Source of the DNA: Methylotenera sp.
Lineage (GTDB): Bacteria; Pseudomonadota; Gammaproteobacteria; Burkholderiales; Methylophilaceae
Assembly (NCBI GenBank): GCA_013141075.1
Contig: JABFRQ010000001.1
Location: 310,001-374,000, forward strand
Direction of reading: 5' to 3'
Length of the DNA: 64,000 bases
Below, in pieces: positions 1 to 8,517 of this stretch. The notes under the pieces were generated by a model. The model saw nothing but the letters and a program-made list of their open reading frames with translations. It made no database searches and was not told the DNA's origin. A program made the position numbers and the translations under genes. Position 1 is the stretch's first letter, and every line of letters begins with the position of its first letter.

Positions 1-630
1 CGGGCAAACTTCTACGCAGTTCATAATGTTATGGCAGCGATACAGCCTATCTGGTTCTTCTAAGTTTTCTAAACGCTCATCAAGCGCTTGGTCGCGGCTA
101 TCTACCATAAAACGGTAAGCTTGCATTAAACCTGCTGGTCCTACAAACGTTTCTGGGTTCCACCAAAATGATGGGCATGAAGTGGTACATGCGCCACACA
201 AAATACATTCATACAAGCCATCTAACTTGGCGCGGTCTGCGGGCGACTGCAAACGCTCGGTTTCTGGTACTGGGTCGTTATTCACCAAATATGGTTTTAC
301 TGAGTTGTAATGCTCAAAAAACTGCGTCATATCGACCACTAAATCGCGTATCACAGGCAGGCCTGGCATTGGCCGCAGCAGGATTGGCTCTTCTAAATCG
401 GCTAATTTAGTCACGCAGGCTAGGCCATTTTTTCCGTTGATATTCATGCTGTCTGAGCCGCACACGCCTTCTCGGCACGATTTACGCAAGCTTAAGCTGT
501 CGTCTAAATCTTTAATGCGTAGCAGCGCATCTAGCAACATTTGGTCGCTGTCTTCTAGCACCACATCGTAATCTTGCATGTAGGGTTTTTTGTCTACATC
601 TGGGTTGTAACGGTAAATTGAGAATTTCAT
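1..630 (-). CDS. sdhB: Succinate dehydrogenase iron-sulfur subunit (partial)
   Basis: The gene starts at the ATG at 628-630 on the minus strand and runs off the left edge of the window. 210 codons are visible of the usual 230-240. It carries the electron-transfer iron-sulfur clusters between SdhA and the membrane quinone site. The visible part has the N-terminal ferredoxin fold with the 2Fe-2S motif SCREGVCGSD, and the last visible residues, NCVEVCP, belong to the C-terminal 3Fe-4S/4Fe-4S region. It is the last gene of a minus-strand sdhC-D-A-B order, 16 bp after sdhA. Only the C-terminal tail is missing, through window truncation. Confidence 0.96.
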   Translation of the reverse strand, partial: MKFSIYRYNPDVDKKPYMQDYDVVLEDSDQMLLDALLRIKDLDDSLSLRKSCREGVCGSDSMNINGKNGLACVTKLADLEEPILLRPMPGLPVIRDLVVDMTQFFEHYNSVKPYLVNNDPVPETERLQSPADRAKLDGLYECILCGACTTSCPSFWWNPETFVGPAGLMQAYRFMVDSRDQALDERLENLEEPDRLYRCHNIMNCVEVCP

Positions 631-646
631 TGTCTTATCTCTATTT

Positions 647-2410
647 TTAATAAACACGTGCTTTAGGTTCAAAGCTCTCAACGGTCAATGGTTTTAGGCG
701 CACTGGTTTGTAAGCCAAGCGGTGACCTTCACGATAATACAATGAGTGTTTTAGCCATACTTTATCATCGCGCTCGGCAAAGTCTTCACGGGCATGCGCA
801 CCACGGCTCTCATGACGCGCTTCGGCGGCGTGCATAGTGGCCAAAGCAACTTCTACTAAATTATCAAGCTCAAGCGCTTCTACTCTTGCGGTATTAAATA
901 CCTGGCTTTTATCTTTAATTATCGTGTTTTTAGCGCGCTCAGCTACTTGGTTGATTTTATTTACGCCTGATTGCAATAATTCAGGAAAACGAAATACGCC
1001 GCAGTGCGTTTGCATTGTTTCGCGCAAGGTAGCACCTACATCTTTTACTGACTCACCTTGAGTTTGCGTGTCGAGGCGGTTTAGTCGTGCTAAGGTTTTA
1101 TCAAAGGCATCGGCTGGCAATGGTTTGTGCGTGTTATCTTTTCTTACTTCTTCTACCATTTTATCGCCTGCGGCACGACCAAACACTACTAGATCCAGTA
1201 AAGAATTTGAACCTAAACGATTTGCCCCGTGCACCGAAACACAAGCACACTCACCCACCGCATATAGACCATTAACTACATCTTGGTCGCCATTGGCGTT
1301 TGGCACCACAACCTGACCAAACAAGTTGGTTGGTATGCCACCCATCATATAATGTGCGGTTGGCACGATTGGAATTGGGTCGTAAACAGGGTCAACATTG
1401 GCAAAGGTTTTGGCAATTTCACGAATGCCTGGCAGTTTGTCGTTGATGAGTGCTTCACCTAAGTGGTCTAGTTTTAAATACACCGCATCTTTATTTTTAC
1501 CTACGCCGCGGCCTTCTTTAATTTCAGTTGCAGTCGCGCGCGAAACCACATCGCGGCTGGCTAAATCTTTGGCGTGCGGCGCGTAGCGTTCCATAAATCG
1601 TTCTCCTAGCGAATTCACCAAATAACCGCCTTCACCACGCACGCCTTCAGTAATCAACACCCCAGCATTTAATACGCCCGTTGGGTGAAATTGCCAAAAC
1701 TCCATATCTTGCAGCGGAATATTCGCACGTGCCGCCATGCCCAAGCCATCACCAGTATTGATGAATGCGTTAGTACTGGCTTTGAATATACGCCCAGCGC
1801 CACCCGTGGCCAGCATAGTGGCTTTAGCACGTATGCAATGCACTTCGCCTGTTTCAATTTCTAAAGCTAATACGCCAAGCACATCGCCATCTGCATCTTT
1901 TAACAAATCAAGCGCTAGCCACTCTACAAAAAACTGTGTGTTTGACTGAATATTACGTTGATACAAAGTGTGTAACATGGCGTGGCCTGTTCTATCTGCC
2001 ACTGCGCAGGTGCGTGAAATGGCGCTTTCACCAAAGTTTTGCGTCATGCCGCCAAACGGGCGTTGAAATATTTTGCCATTTTCTAAACGGTCAAATGGCA
2101 TGCCAAAATGCTCAAGCTCGTAAATCGCCGCGGCGGCATTTTTACACATAAACTCAATCGCATCTTGGTCACCCAAGTAGTCTGAACCCTTGATGGTGTC
2201 ATACATATGCCATAACCATTTATCATCCGCCACGTTACCAAGCGCTGCGGCAATGCCGCCCTGCGCCGCCACTGTGTGCGAACGCGTAGGAAATACTTTA
2301 GACAGCACAGCTACTTTTAAGCCAGATTGCGCCAATTGCAATGAAGCGCGTAAACCTGCACCGCCGCCGCCTATGACTAAAGCATCAAATGTTAATGTTG
2401 ATAACGCCAT
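647..2410 (-). CDS. sdhA: Succinate dehydrogenase flavoprotein subunit
   Basis: This is the catalytic subunit of complex II. It oxidises succinate to fumarate with covalently bound FAD on the cytoplasmic face of the inner membrane. The 587-residue length is normal. The dinucleotide-binding motif IGGGGAGL lies near residue 13. The flavinylated histidine is expected in SHTVAAQGG (about His45), and the substrate-site stretches FHPTG and [12 protein letters not shown] are present. The gene sits between sdhD and sdhB in one operon. Here SDH also drains the succinate made by the methylcitrate lyase PrpB encoded nearby (inference). Confidence 0.98.
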   Translation of the reverse strand: MALSTLTFDALVIGGGGAGLRASLQLAQSGLKVAVLSKVFPTRSHTVAAQGGIAAALGNVADDKWLWHMYDTIKGSDYLGDQDAIEFMCKNAAAAIYELEHFGMPFDRLENGKIFQRPFGGMTQNFGESAISRTCAVADRTGHAMLHTLYQRNIQSNTQFFVEWLALDLLKDADGDVLGVLALEIETGEVHCIRAKATMLATGGAGRIFKASTNAFINTGDGLGMAARANIPLQDMEFWQFHPTGVLNAGVLITEGVRGEGGYLVNSLGERFMERYAPHAKDLASRDVVSRATATEIKEGRGVGKNKDAVYLKLDHLGEALINDKLPGIREIAKTFANVDPVYDPIPIVPTAHYMMGGIPTNLFGQVVVPNANGDQDVVNGLYAVGECACVSVHGANRLGSNSLLDLVVFGRAAGDKMVEEVRKDNTHKPLPADAFDKTLARLNRLDTQTQGESVKDVGATLRETMQTHCGVFRFPELLQSGVNKINQVAERAKNTIIKDKSQVFNTARVEALELDNLVEVALATMHAAEARHESRGAHAREDFAERDDKVWLKHSLYYREGHRLAYKPVRLKPLTVESFEPKARVY

Positions 2411-2464
2411 CTTTAAACCTTAAATAACTTTAAAATAATAAATAAAACAATCTAATAGACCATG

Positions 2465-2812
2465 CTAATAAACTAAAAATAGCCATGTTGCCCATACGAT
2501 ATAAACCGACAACAACACCGCTAATATTTTAAGCAGCACCTCACGCACATCGTAATTTGGCACGTAATCTTTAAATACATCGCGCACGCCCAGCCAAGCA
2601 TGAAGCGATAAACAAATCCAAAACAGCCAGCTCGCAATACGAAACCATAAAGGTTGAAAAAAGCTTAGCCATTCTTCATAAATACTAGGCTGTAAAATAG
2701 CAACACGTACTAGCAACATGACGCTGTAAACCGCCATCACTAAGGCGGTAAGCCTTTGCATGAGCCATGCGCGCATGCCTGGATAACGTTTTGTGAGCAA
2801 CTCAATTAGCAT
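2465..2812 (-). CDS. sdhD: Succinate dehydrogenase membrane anchor, cytochrome b556 small subunit
   Basis: A 115-residue hydrophobic protein with three predicted membrane helices. Together with SdhC it anchors complex II and forms the quinone site. The histidine in LHAWLGVRDVFKDY is the family position for a haem axial ligand and is followed by the usual Asp-Tyr pair. It lies 23 bp downstream of sdhC and 54 bp upstream of sdhA, in operon order. SdhD diverges quickly in sequence, so the call rests on size, topology, this motif and position. Confidence 0.93.
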   Translation of the reverse strand: MLIELLTKRYPGMRAWLMQRLTALVMAVYSVMLLVRVAILQPSIYEEWLSFFQPLWFRIASWLFWICLSLHAWLGVRDVFKDYVPNYDVREVLLKILAVLLSVYIVWATWLFLVY

Positions 2813-2835
2813 GATGCAACTTTAAAATCATAAAT

Positions 2836-3249
2836 TTAAAACCATAAATAAACCGCAAATATTAAGGTAGTAACCGCGCCTAATGCCAAAACCACTTTGC
2901 TGGTATAGCGTGCTTTCATTAGCGTGGTCATCCAATGTACGTCCATTGCGAGGTGCCGTAAACCCGCATAGAAGTGATGAAAAAAAGCCCATGCTAACCC
3001 AAGAAGCATGAGCTTTGTAAAACGTGAATGTAGTATTGAAACTGTTGTTTCAAAATTCGGTGCCGAACTCAGCGAATACTGTAACGCCAACAAAATAACA
3101 GGCAGTATCAAAAATAAAGCACAGCCAGTTGCTCTATGTAATATAGAAACCAGCGCGTTAATCGGCAATCTAATAGTGGTTAGATTAAGATTCTTAGGCC
3201 GATTTTTTTGTGCGGATTTTCGGCTAGTTTGCAGTTCGTTATTTTGCAT
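2836..3249 (-). CDS. sdhC: Succinate dehydrogenase cytochrome b556 large subunit
   Basis: A 137-residue protein with the SdhC opening RPKNLNLTTIRLPI followed by SILHRATG, the quinone-site Ser/Arg region, and then three membrane helices. The haem-ligand segment FFHHFYAGLRHLAMD is present. The start is the ATG at 3247-3249, only 8 bp after the malic enzyme stop at 3258. The N-terminus before RPKN is longer and more basic than usual, which is harmless. The tight spacing suggests that malic enzyme and sdhCDAB are transcribed together. Confidence 0.95.
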   Translation of the reverse strand: MQNNELQTSRKSAQKNRPKNLNLTTIRLPINALVSILHRATGCALFLILPVILLALQYSLSSAPNFETTVSILHSRFTKLMLLGLAWAFFHHFYAGLRHLAMDVHWMTTLMKARYTSKVVLALGAVTTLIFAVYLWF

Positions 3250-3257
3250 AGCGATGG

Positions 3258-4463
3258 TTATTTTTTCTGCAATCTTGCGGCATCTGCCACCGCGCCTGAA
3301 ACGCGTGCGAGCAAGCGCTTATCAAATGGCTTGGGGATTATATAGTCGCGACCAAAACTTAAACTAGTTAAATTATAAGCTTGTAGCACATCGGCTGGCA
3401 CTGGCTCACGTGCTAGCGCCGCCAATGCAAGTGCTGCGGCAATTTTCATTTCTTCGGTAATTTGGGTGGCTTTTGCATCTAACGCACCGCGAAACAAATA
3501 CGGAAAGCACAAGGCATTATTCACTTGGTTTGGAAAATCTGAGCGACCTGTTGCCATTAAAATATCATCGCGTACTGCATGTGCCAAACTCGGTAAAATT
3601 TCAGGGTCTGGGTTTGCTAGCGCAAACACCACAGGTTTTGCCGCCATAAGTTTAAGTAAGTCTGGCGATAACGCATTAGCTGCTGAAACACCAATAAATA
3701 CGTCCGCCTGCGGCATTATGTCTGCTAATGTTTTAGCGTCACTTGGCGCAACAGCTAAGTGGCGATTATTATCGTGCAAATCTTTACGGTCAGTCGTCAG
3801 CACGCCTGTTTTATCCACCATGGTGATGTTGGTCGCGCCCATTAGCTTAAGTAATTTAGCGCATGAGCAACCCGCCGCACCTGCGCCGAGAAAAACAATT
3901 TTTACAGTTGCTAATGTTTTGCCTTGTATTTCCAGAGCGTTAGATAAGGCTGCGGCCACAATCACCGCCGTGCCATGCTGGTCATCATGAAATACGGGGA
4001 TATCCAAGCGTTTTTTGAGCTCATTTTCAATATAAAAACAATGTGGCGCAGCGATGTCTTCTAAGTTAATTCCACCAAAAGTAGGCGCAATATTCACCAC
4101 GGTTTGAATAAATTCGTCTGGCGTTGCGGCGTTGATTTCAATATCAAACACGTCAATGCCCGCAAAATGTTTAAACAAAACTGCTTTACCTTCCATCACA
4201 GGTTTGCTGGCTAACGCGCCCATATTTCCCAAGCCCAGCACCGCTGTGCCGTCAGTAATTACAGCAATTAAATTACCTTTATTGGTGTATTTGTAGGCGT
4301 TTGCAGGGTCCGCATGAATCTCCCTCACAGGTGCCGCCACGCCTGGCGTGTAGGCCAACGACAAATCTTCTTGCGTCGCGCAAGGTTTGGACGATTCCAC
4401 AGACAGTTTTCCTGGGATTGGAAATTGGTGATAATCAAGTGCGCGTTTTTTTAGATCGTCCAT
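3258..4463 (-). CDS. NAD(P)-dependent malic enzyme, short form without phosphotransacetylase domain
   Basis: Oxidative decarboxylation of malate to pyruvate and CO2 in the cytoplasm. Visible features are the N-terminal malic motif SLAYTPGVA (about residue 35), the metal and catalytic region [14 protein letters not shown] with HDDQHGTA, and a Rossmann motif FLGAGAAG. At 401 residues it has only the malic and NAD-binding domains. MaeB-type enzymes of about 750 residues carry an extra C-terminal phosphotransacetylase-like domain, which is absent. The cofactor cannot be read reliably from sequence. The gene heads the sdh operon and lies 164 bp downstream of the GntR gene on the same strand. It would return C4 acids made by SDH to pyruvate. 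Confidence 0.92.
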   Translation of the reverse strand: MDDLKKRALDYHQFPIPGKLSVESSKPCATQEDLSLAYTPGVAAPVREIHADPANAYKYTNKGNLIAVITDGTAVLGLGNMGALASKPVMEGKAVLFKHFAGIDVFDIEINAATPDEFIQTVVNIAPTFGGINLEDIAAPHCFYIENELKKRLDIPVFHDDQHGTAVIVAAALSNALEIQGKTLATVKIVFLGAGAAGCSCAKLLKLMGATNITMVDKTGVLTTDRKDLHDNNRHLAVAPSDAKTLADIMPQADVFIGVSAANALSPDLLKLMAAKPVVFALANPDPEILPSLAHAVRDDILMATGRSDFPNQVNNALCFPYLFRGALDAKATQITEEMKIAAALALAALAREPVPADVLQAYNLTSLSFGRDYIIPKPFDKRLLARVSGAVADAARLQKK

Positions 4464-4627
4464 AATTGGCCTTTAAATTCTCAACTTTTTTGCTATGTTA
4501 AAAATGCTATTTTTAATGCTTATTTCACACATACTCTTTTACACTGCCCTGCAAGCAAGTCTGGGGGCGGCTTACAGAGGCATAAAATTCTCTCGGTAGA
4601 TTTATTGCCTAAAAATATTCAAAAAAA

Positions 4628-5365
4628 CTATTCAAGCTCATTCATATAATGATGATTATCTGTGACACACAAACCTAGCCGCCATTCCATTGGCTTATCG
4701 CCATAGGTAAATGACACGCGCTCTATACTTAAAAGTGGTTGACCTTCCTTCAAGCCTAAGGCTTGGGCAACTTCACCAGTTGCCGCAACTGCTTTTAAAC
4801 GCTCTTCGGCACGTATCATGCGCACTCCGAAATCTGACTCATATAAGCTATACATAGAGCCGTTTCGCTCTTCCACCCGCGTGCCATTCAAGCCTTTAAA
4901 TGGGCTGGCTGGCACAACAATATGATCATAAATAAGTGGTCTGCCTGAGAATGTTAGCAAACGTTTTATTTCTATTGTGGCTGCACCTGCTTTTACGTCT
5001 AACATTTGCCCCATGCGCACATCGGCTTTACCTTTTGTGCATGAAATAAACTCATTTTTTAACAGTTCTTTTTGACCATCTACAGAAGTTAAGCGTAAAA
5101 ATCTTAGCTTAATGCCATCTTCACTGTGCGTGGCAACAAACGTGCCTTTACCTTGACGGCGGATAAGAATATTTTCAGTAGCTAAGGCATCTATCGCCTT
5201 GCGCACTGTACCTTGGCTTACTTTATAACGGCCAGCCAGCTCAATTTCACTCGGAATCATATCGCCAGGGCGCCATTCACCGCCAATTAAACTCTGCGTA
5301 AGCAGCACTTTTATTTGGTCGTATAGTGGCTTATAACTTGGCGAACTGTATTGTTTGTCTATCAT
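4628..5365 (-). CDS. GntR-family (HutC subfamily) transcriptional regulator
   Basis: A 245-residue regulator with an N-terminal winged helix (about residues 10-75, including DMIPSEIELAGRYKVSQGT and the wing RRQGKGTFV) and a C-terminal UTRA-type ligand-binding domain containing LLTFSGRPLIYDHIVVP. The ATG at 5365 is preferred over an upstream in-frame TTG. The gene is divergent from the lyase-mch-lyase-prpBCD cluster and codirectional with malic enzyme-sdh. The shared 196-bp gap contains strong palindromes at 5448-5474. It is therefore the likely local regulator of one or both units (inference). The ligand could be a methylcitrate-cycle intermediate or a CoA ester, but no ligand can be deduced. 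Confidence 0.93.
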   Translation of the reverse strand: MIDKQYSSPSYKPLYDQIKVLLTQSLIGGEWRPGDMIPSEIELAGRYKVSQGTVRKAIDALATENILIRRQGKGTFVATHSEDGIKLRFLRLTSVDGQKELLKNEFISCTKGKADVRMGQMLDVKAGAATIEIKRLLTFSGRPLIYDHIVVPASPFKGLNGTRVEERNGSMYSLYESDFGVRMIRAEERLKAVAATGEVAQALGLKEGQPLLSIERVSFTYGDKPMEWRLGLCVTDNHHYMNELE

Positions 5366-5447
5366 CGGATTCAATTTAAACTACATTTAGTTGTAAATAA
5401 AACTTATGTGTATTTATATCATGCCGATTTTAATTAGTCTAGTGTTT

Positions 5448-5474
5448 TATATCTTATATAAGACATAAGATATA
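5448..5474. promoter_or_regulatory. Nested palindromic operator, probable GntR site
   Basis: Two overlapping symmetric elements lie just upstream of a -35 hexamer. A perfect 12-bp palindrome TCTTATATAAGA spans 5452-5463. A 10-bp inverted repeat, TATATCTTAT at 5448-5457 and ATAAGATATA at 5465-5474, has a 7-bp spacer. GntR-family dimers bind short inverted repeats of this kind, and the site lies between the divergent regulator and the lyase/prp cluster. Binding by this particular regulator is inferred from position. Confidence 0.7.
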
Positions 5475-5476
5475 TG

Positions 5477-5506
5477 TTGACAGATTTAAATGTCACTCTA
5501 TATAAT
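5477..5506 (+). promoter_or_regulatory. Sigma-70 promoter for the lyase-mch-prp cluster
   Basis: TTGACA at 5477-5482 and TATAAT at 5501-5506 are both exact consensus hexamers, separated by 18 bp, 56 bp before the first start codon. The -35 box begins 3 bp after the palindromic operator. Such a strong promoter would need repression to be silent, which fits a repressor bound at 5448-5474. Confidence 0.85.
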
Positions 5507-5561
5507 CGAGCTCACCATTAGAAGTTTTAATCAACTTAGCTAGAAACCTTAAGGTGTTTGA

Positions 5562-6443
5562 ATGAACCAATACTTTCGCCCTCGCCGCTCTATGCTTTAT
5601 GTGCCAGGTTGCAATACCTATTATTTGAATCGTGCGCGCACATTGCCAGCAGATTCAGTGATTTTAGATTTAGGCGACCCTATACTCATTGAGTGCAAAG
5701 AAGAATCGCGCGATAACGTGGTGCGTTTTGTCAATGAAGGTGGTTACGGCTCGCGTGAAGTAGTTGTGCGCGTGAATGACTTGGGCTCAGAATGGGGTGT
5801 GGACGATATTAACGCAATTGCAAAAACACCTGTAGATGCGGTGCTTTTTCCTAACATTGAATCACGTGAAGATGTACTCACTGCGCTCTCATTATTAGAT
5901 GCGGCTGGCGGTAGCCACTTACCAATCATGGTGATGATAGAAAGCCCGATTGCCGTGCTGAATGCTAAAGAAATTGCCAGCGCATCTGACCGTATTGTAT
6001 GCATGATTATTGCAACTTCAGACCTTATTTCACAGCTTCACGCACGTGTTACACATGAGCGCATGGAGATTTTAACTGCATTATCTATGGTAATTTTAGC
6101 CGCGCGCGCCTATGGCCACGCAGTGGTAGATGGCATTACTAGTGACTTCAAAAACATGTATTCATTTGAATATGCATGTCGCTTAGGCCGCGATATGGGT
6201 TTTGATGGCAAGTCACTCATACACCCAGCGCAATTACCCTATAGCAACGATGCCTATACGCCGCAATCTATGGAAGTTGCACACGCTAGTGAAATTATCG
6301 CCGCACTAAAAGCCGCTAATGAAGCTGGAAAAGGCACTGTTGTGGTAAATGATAAGTTAGTAGAGCGTCACCACGTTAGAGCTGCGGAACGCTTATTGCA
6401 ACTCAATGAAATGATTAAAACTTTGGAAAATAGCAATGGTTAG
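5562..6443 (+). CDS. HpcH/HpaI-CitE family CoA ester lyase, malyl-CoA/beta-methylmalyl-CoA lyase-like
   Basis: A 293-residue TIM-barrel lyase. Family members reversibly split beta-hydroxyacyl-CoA thioesters such as malyl-, beta-methylmalyl- or citramalyl-CoA. It has the opening RRSMLYVPG, the arginine segment VVVRVNDL, the Mg ligands Glu127 (MIESP) and Asp154 (TSDL), and the C-terminal GFDGKSLIHPAQ. Unusually, the family motif LDLEDA reads LDLGDP at residues 36-41, so a conserved acidic residue is glycine. The start ATG follows AAGGTG at good spacing. The gene overlaps the next (mch-like) gene by 8 bp. Its pairing with an mch-like gene favours a beta-methylmalyl-CoA or malyl-CoA substrate, but the altered motif leaves activity uncertain. 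Confidence 0.85.
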   Translation: MNQYFRPRRSMLYVPGCNTYYLNRARTLPADSVILDLGDPILIECKEESRDNVVRFVNEGGYGSREVVVRVNDLGSEWGVDDINAIAKTPVDAVLFPNIESREDVLTALSLLDAAGGSHLPIMVMIESPIAVLNAKEIASASDRIVCMIIATSDLISQLHARVTHERMEILTALSMVILAARAYGHAVVDGITSDFKNMYSFEYACRLGRDMGFDGKSLIHPAQLPYSNDAYTPQSMEVAHASEIIAALKAANEAGKGTVVVNDKLVERHHVRAAERLLQLNEMIKTLENSNG

Positions 6444-7503
6444 TGCCAATAAAGTAAGCGTAGGTCGATTTTTTGAAAACTTCACCTTGAATGAAGTAAT
6501 AGCACATGCTACGCCGCGCACCATTACAGCGGGCGATTGCGCGCTATACATTGCACTCACAGGCGCACGCAACCCATTACATTGCAGCGAACCTTTTGCA
6601 CAATCATTAGGTTACAAAACCGCGCCAGTGGATGATTTACTCGCATTTCATATCGCGTTTGGCAAAACCGTGCCTGATATTTCTGTGAATGCGGTAGCAA
6701 ATTTGGGCTATGCCGATGTGCGCTTTATACAGCCTGTATTTGTGGGAGATACGCTATCTACTAGCAGTCAAGTAATTGGTTTAAAGCAAAACTCTAATGG
6801 TAAAAGCGGCGTAGTTTGGGTGCGCTCAACCGCCGTAAACCAACATAGCGAGCCAGTTTTAAGCTGGGTGCGCTGGGTAATGGTGCATAAAAATAATTTA
6901 GAAGCGACTGCACCAACAACGACAATTCCAACATTGCCGAACTTTGTTGCGCCTGAAAACTTGAATATTCCCAGCTATTTTTCTGCTAAAAACTTTGAAA
7001 ATAAAGCAACTGGCGGCCAATATTTTTGGGAAGACTATCAAGCGGGTGAGCGCATCAACCATGCTGCAGGCATGACTATCAACCACGCAGATCACTCGCT
7101 TGCCACGCGGCTTTATCAAAATAATGCACGTTTGCATTTTGATGATTTTGCCATGCAGTCTTCCAGCTTTGGCCAACGCTTGGTATATGGCGGCGTGGTC
7201 ATTTCGCTGTGCCGCGCTCTGAGTTATGAAGGCCTAGAAAACGCCATTGCAATATTAGCAATTAACGCTGGCAACCACGCCAACCCTAGCTTTGCAGGCG
7301 ATACCATTTACACAATGACAGAAGTTGTAGATACGTGGGAATTACCTAACCGCACAGATATAGGTGCATTAAGGTTACGCATGCTTGGCTTTAAAAACCA
7401 GCTACCAAGCAATTTAACTGAAATAAAAACCAACGACAAATATCACGAAAATGTCGTATTAGATTTAGATTACACCGTGGCAATGCCGCGTAAAAGGACT
7501 TAA
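6436..7503 (+). CDS. MaoC-like double hot-dog hydratase, mesaconyl-CoA hydratase (beta-methylmalyl-CoA dehydratase)-like
   Basis: A 355-residue two-hot-dog protein, the size of mesaconyl-C1-CoA hydratase (Mch/MeaC), which interconverts beta-methylmalyl-CoA and mesaconyl-CoA. The N-terminal half contains HATPRTITAGDCALY, PVDDLLAFHIAFGKTVPDIS, NAVANLGYADVRF and IGLKQNSNGKSGVVWVRS, matching that family as I recall it. The C-terminal half has GERINHAAGMTINHADHS and the VYGGVV segment. It lies between two CitE-type lyase genes and overlaps both, by 8 bp upstream and 1 bp (TAATG) downstream, so translation is probably coupled. The substrate assignment rests on family resemblance. Itaconyl-CoA and mesaconyl-C4-CoA hydratases are related alternatives. 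Confidence 0.82.
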   Translation: MVSANKVSVGRFFENFTLNEVIAHATPRTITAGDCALYIALTGARNPLHCSEPFAQSLGYKTAPVDDLLAFHIAFGKTVPDISVNAVANLGYADVRFIQPVFVGDTLSTSSQVIGLKQNSNGKSGVVWVRSTAVNQHSEPVLSWVRWVMVHKNNLEATAPTTTIPTLPNFVAPENLNIPSYFSAKNFENKATGGQYFWEDYQAGERINHAAGMTINHADHSLATRLYQNNARLHFDDFAMQSSSFGQRLVYGGVVISLCRALSYEGLENAIAILAINAGNHANPSFAGDTIYTMTEVVDTWELPNRTDIGALRLRMLGFKNQLPSNLTEIKTNDKYHENVVLDLDYTVAMPRKRT

Positions 7504-8489
7504 TGATGGTACATCCAAATGATGCGTTATTCGGTGGTGAAAAGCCGTTTCCACTGATTCCAGCTTGCGAACACTTTGCGGGTAGCGAAAAACTGATTCT
7601 CAAAGCGCTTGCCCTGCAAACCAGCATTGGCGCGGTGTTTGATATCACCTGCGATTGTGAAGATGGCGCAGCCTCTGGTCAAGAACGCGAGCACGCCGAA
7701 ATGATTGTGCGTGTTTTAAATTCTGCCGCCAACGTTCACAAAATGGCGGGTGCGCGCATTCACGATTACACGCACCCTGCTTGGAAATTGGATATTGATA
7801 TTTTGGTAGCTGGCGCAGGCAACCTTTTGAGTTATATCACCATTCCCAAATGCACCAGCCTTGCACAAGCGCAAGAAATGATTGCATACATTCAAAAAAC
7901 TGCTACTTTTAATGGCATCACTAGAGTGATTCCTGTGCATATTTTAATTGAAACACATGGCGCATTAAGGCAAGTGCATGAAATTGCCGCACTGCCTTGG
8001 TTACAAGTATTGGATTTTGGTTTAATGGATTTTGTCAGTGCGCATCACGGCGCAATTCCAGCATCTGCCATGCGCAGCCCTGGCCAATTTGAACACCGCT
8101 TACTTGCGCGTGCAAAAGCAGAAGTCGTTGCCGCAGCACTTGCCAACGGCGTTGTACCAGCGCACAACGTAACACTAGATTTGAAAAACGTAGAAACTAC
8201 ATTAAGCGACGCCACCCGCGCGCGCAACGAGTTTGGCTTTATGCGCATGTGGAGTATTTACCCTACGCAAATTCAGGCAATTGTAGATGCAATGAAACCC
8301 AACTTTGATGAAGTTGCAGATGCTGCGAATATTCTAATAGCCGCGCAGAAAGCCGATTGGGGGCCAATTCAATACGATGGTGAACTGCATGATAGAGCAA
8401 CATATCGTTATTTTTGGGAAGTGTTGCAAAAAGCAAAACTCACCAATGTGTCGATTTCTGACGAATCAAACAAAGCCTTTTTTAGCTAA
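7503..8489 (+). CDS. Second CitE-like CoA ester lyase (HpcH/HpaI superfamily), substrate unknown
   Basis: A 328-residue lyase, only distantly related to the first one. Landmarks are PLIPACEHFAGSEKL, TCDCEDGA (equivalent to LDLEDA, with the acid intact), HILIETHGALRQVHEI and LDFGLMDFVSAHHGAIP with the Glu and Asp Mg ligands, then MRMWSIYPTQIQ. It begins at ATG 7503 overlapping the previous stop. From memory, this subfamily is found next to sdh or other TCA genes in Burkholderia-type genomes, but I know of no defined reaction for it. In this cluster it could be a citramalyl-CoA lyase working after mesaconyl-CoA, or a second malyl-CoA-type enzyme. Both are inference. Confidence 0.85.
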   Translation: MMVHPNDALFGGEKPFPLIPACEHFAGSEKLILKALALQTSIGAVFDITCDCEDGAASGQEREHAEMIVRVLNSAANVHKMAGARIHDYTHPAWKLDIDILVAGAGNLLSYITIPKCTSLAQAQEMIAYIQKTATFNGITRVIPVHILIETHGALRQVHEIAALPWLQVLDFGLMDFVSAHHGAIPASAMRSPGQFEHRLLARAKAEVVAAALANGVVPAHNVTLDLKNVETTLSDATRARNEFGFMRMWSIYPTQIQAIVDAMKPNFDEVADAANILIAAQKADWGPIQYDGELHDRATYRYFWEVLQKAKLTNVSISDESNKAFFS

Positions 8490-8517
8490 CAACTCATATA
8501 CACTGTAGATAAATATT

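Noticed and set aside
3466..3990. A 174-codon open frame antisense to the malic enzyme gene
   Set aside because: It lies wholly inside a well-supported gene, has no recognisable domain and has the composition expected of a shadow frame. Other long antisense frames (for example 16954-17361 in tamB, 24945-25382 in aceF, 49491-49880 in hscA) were dropped for the same reason.
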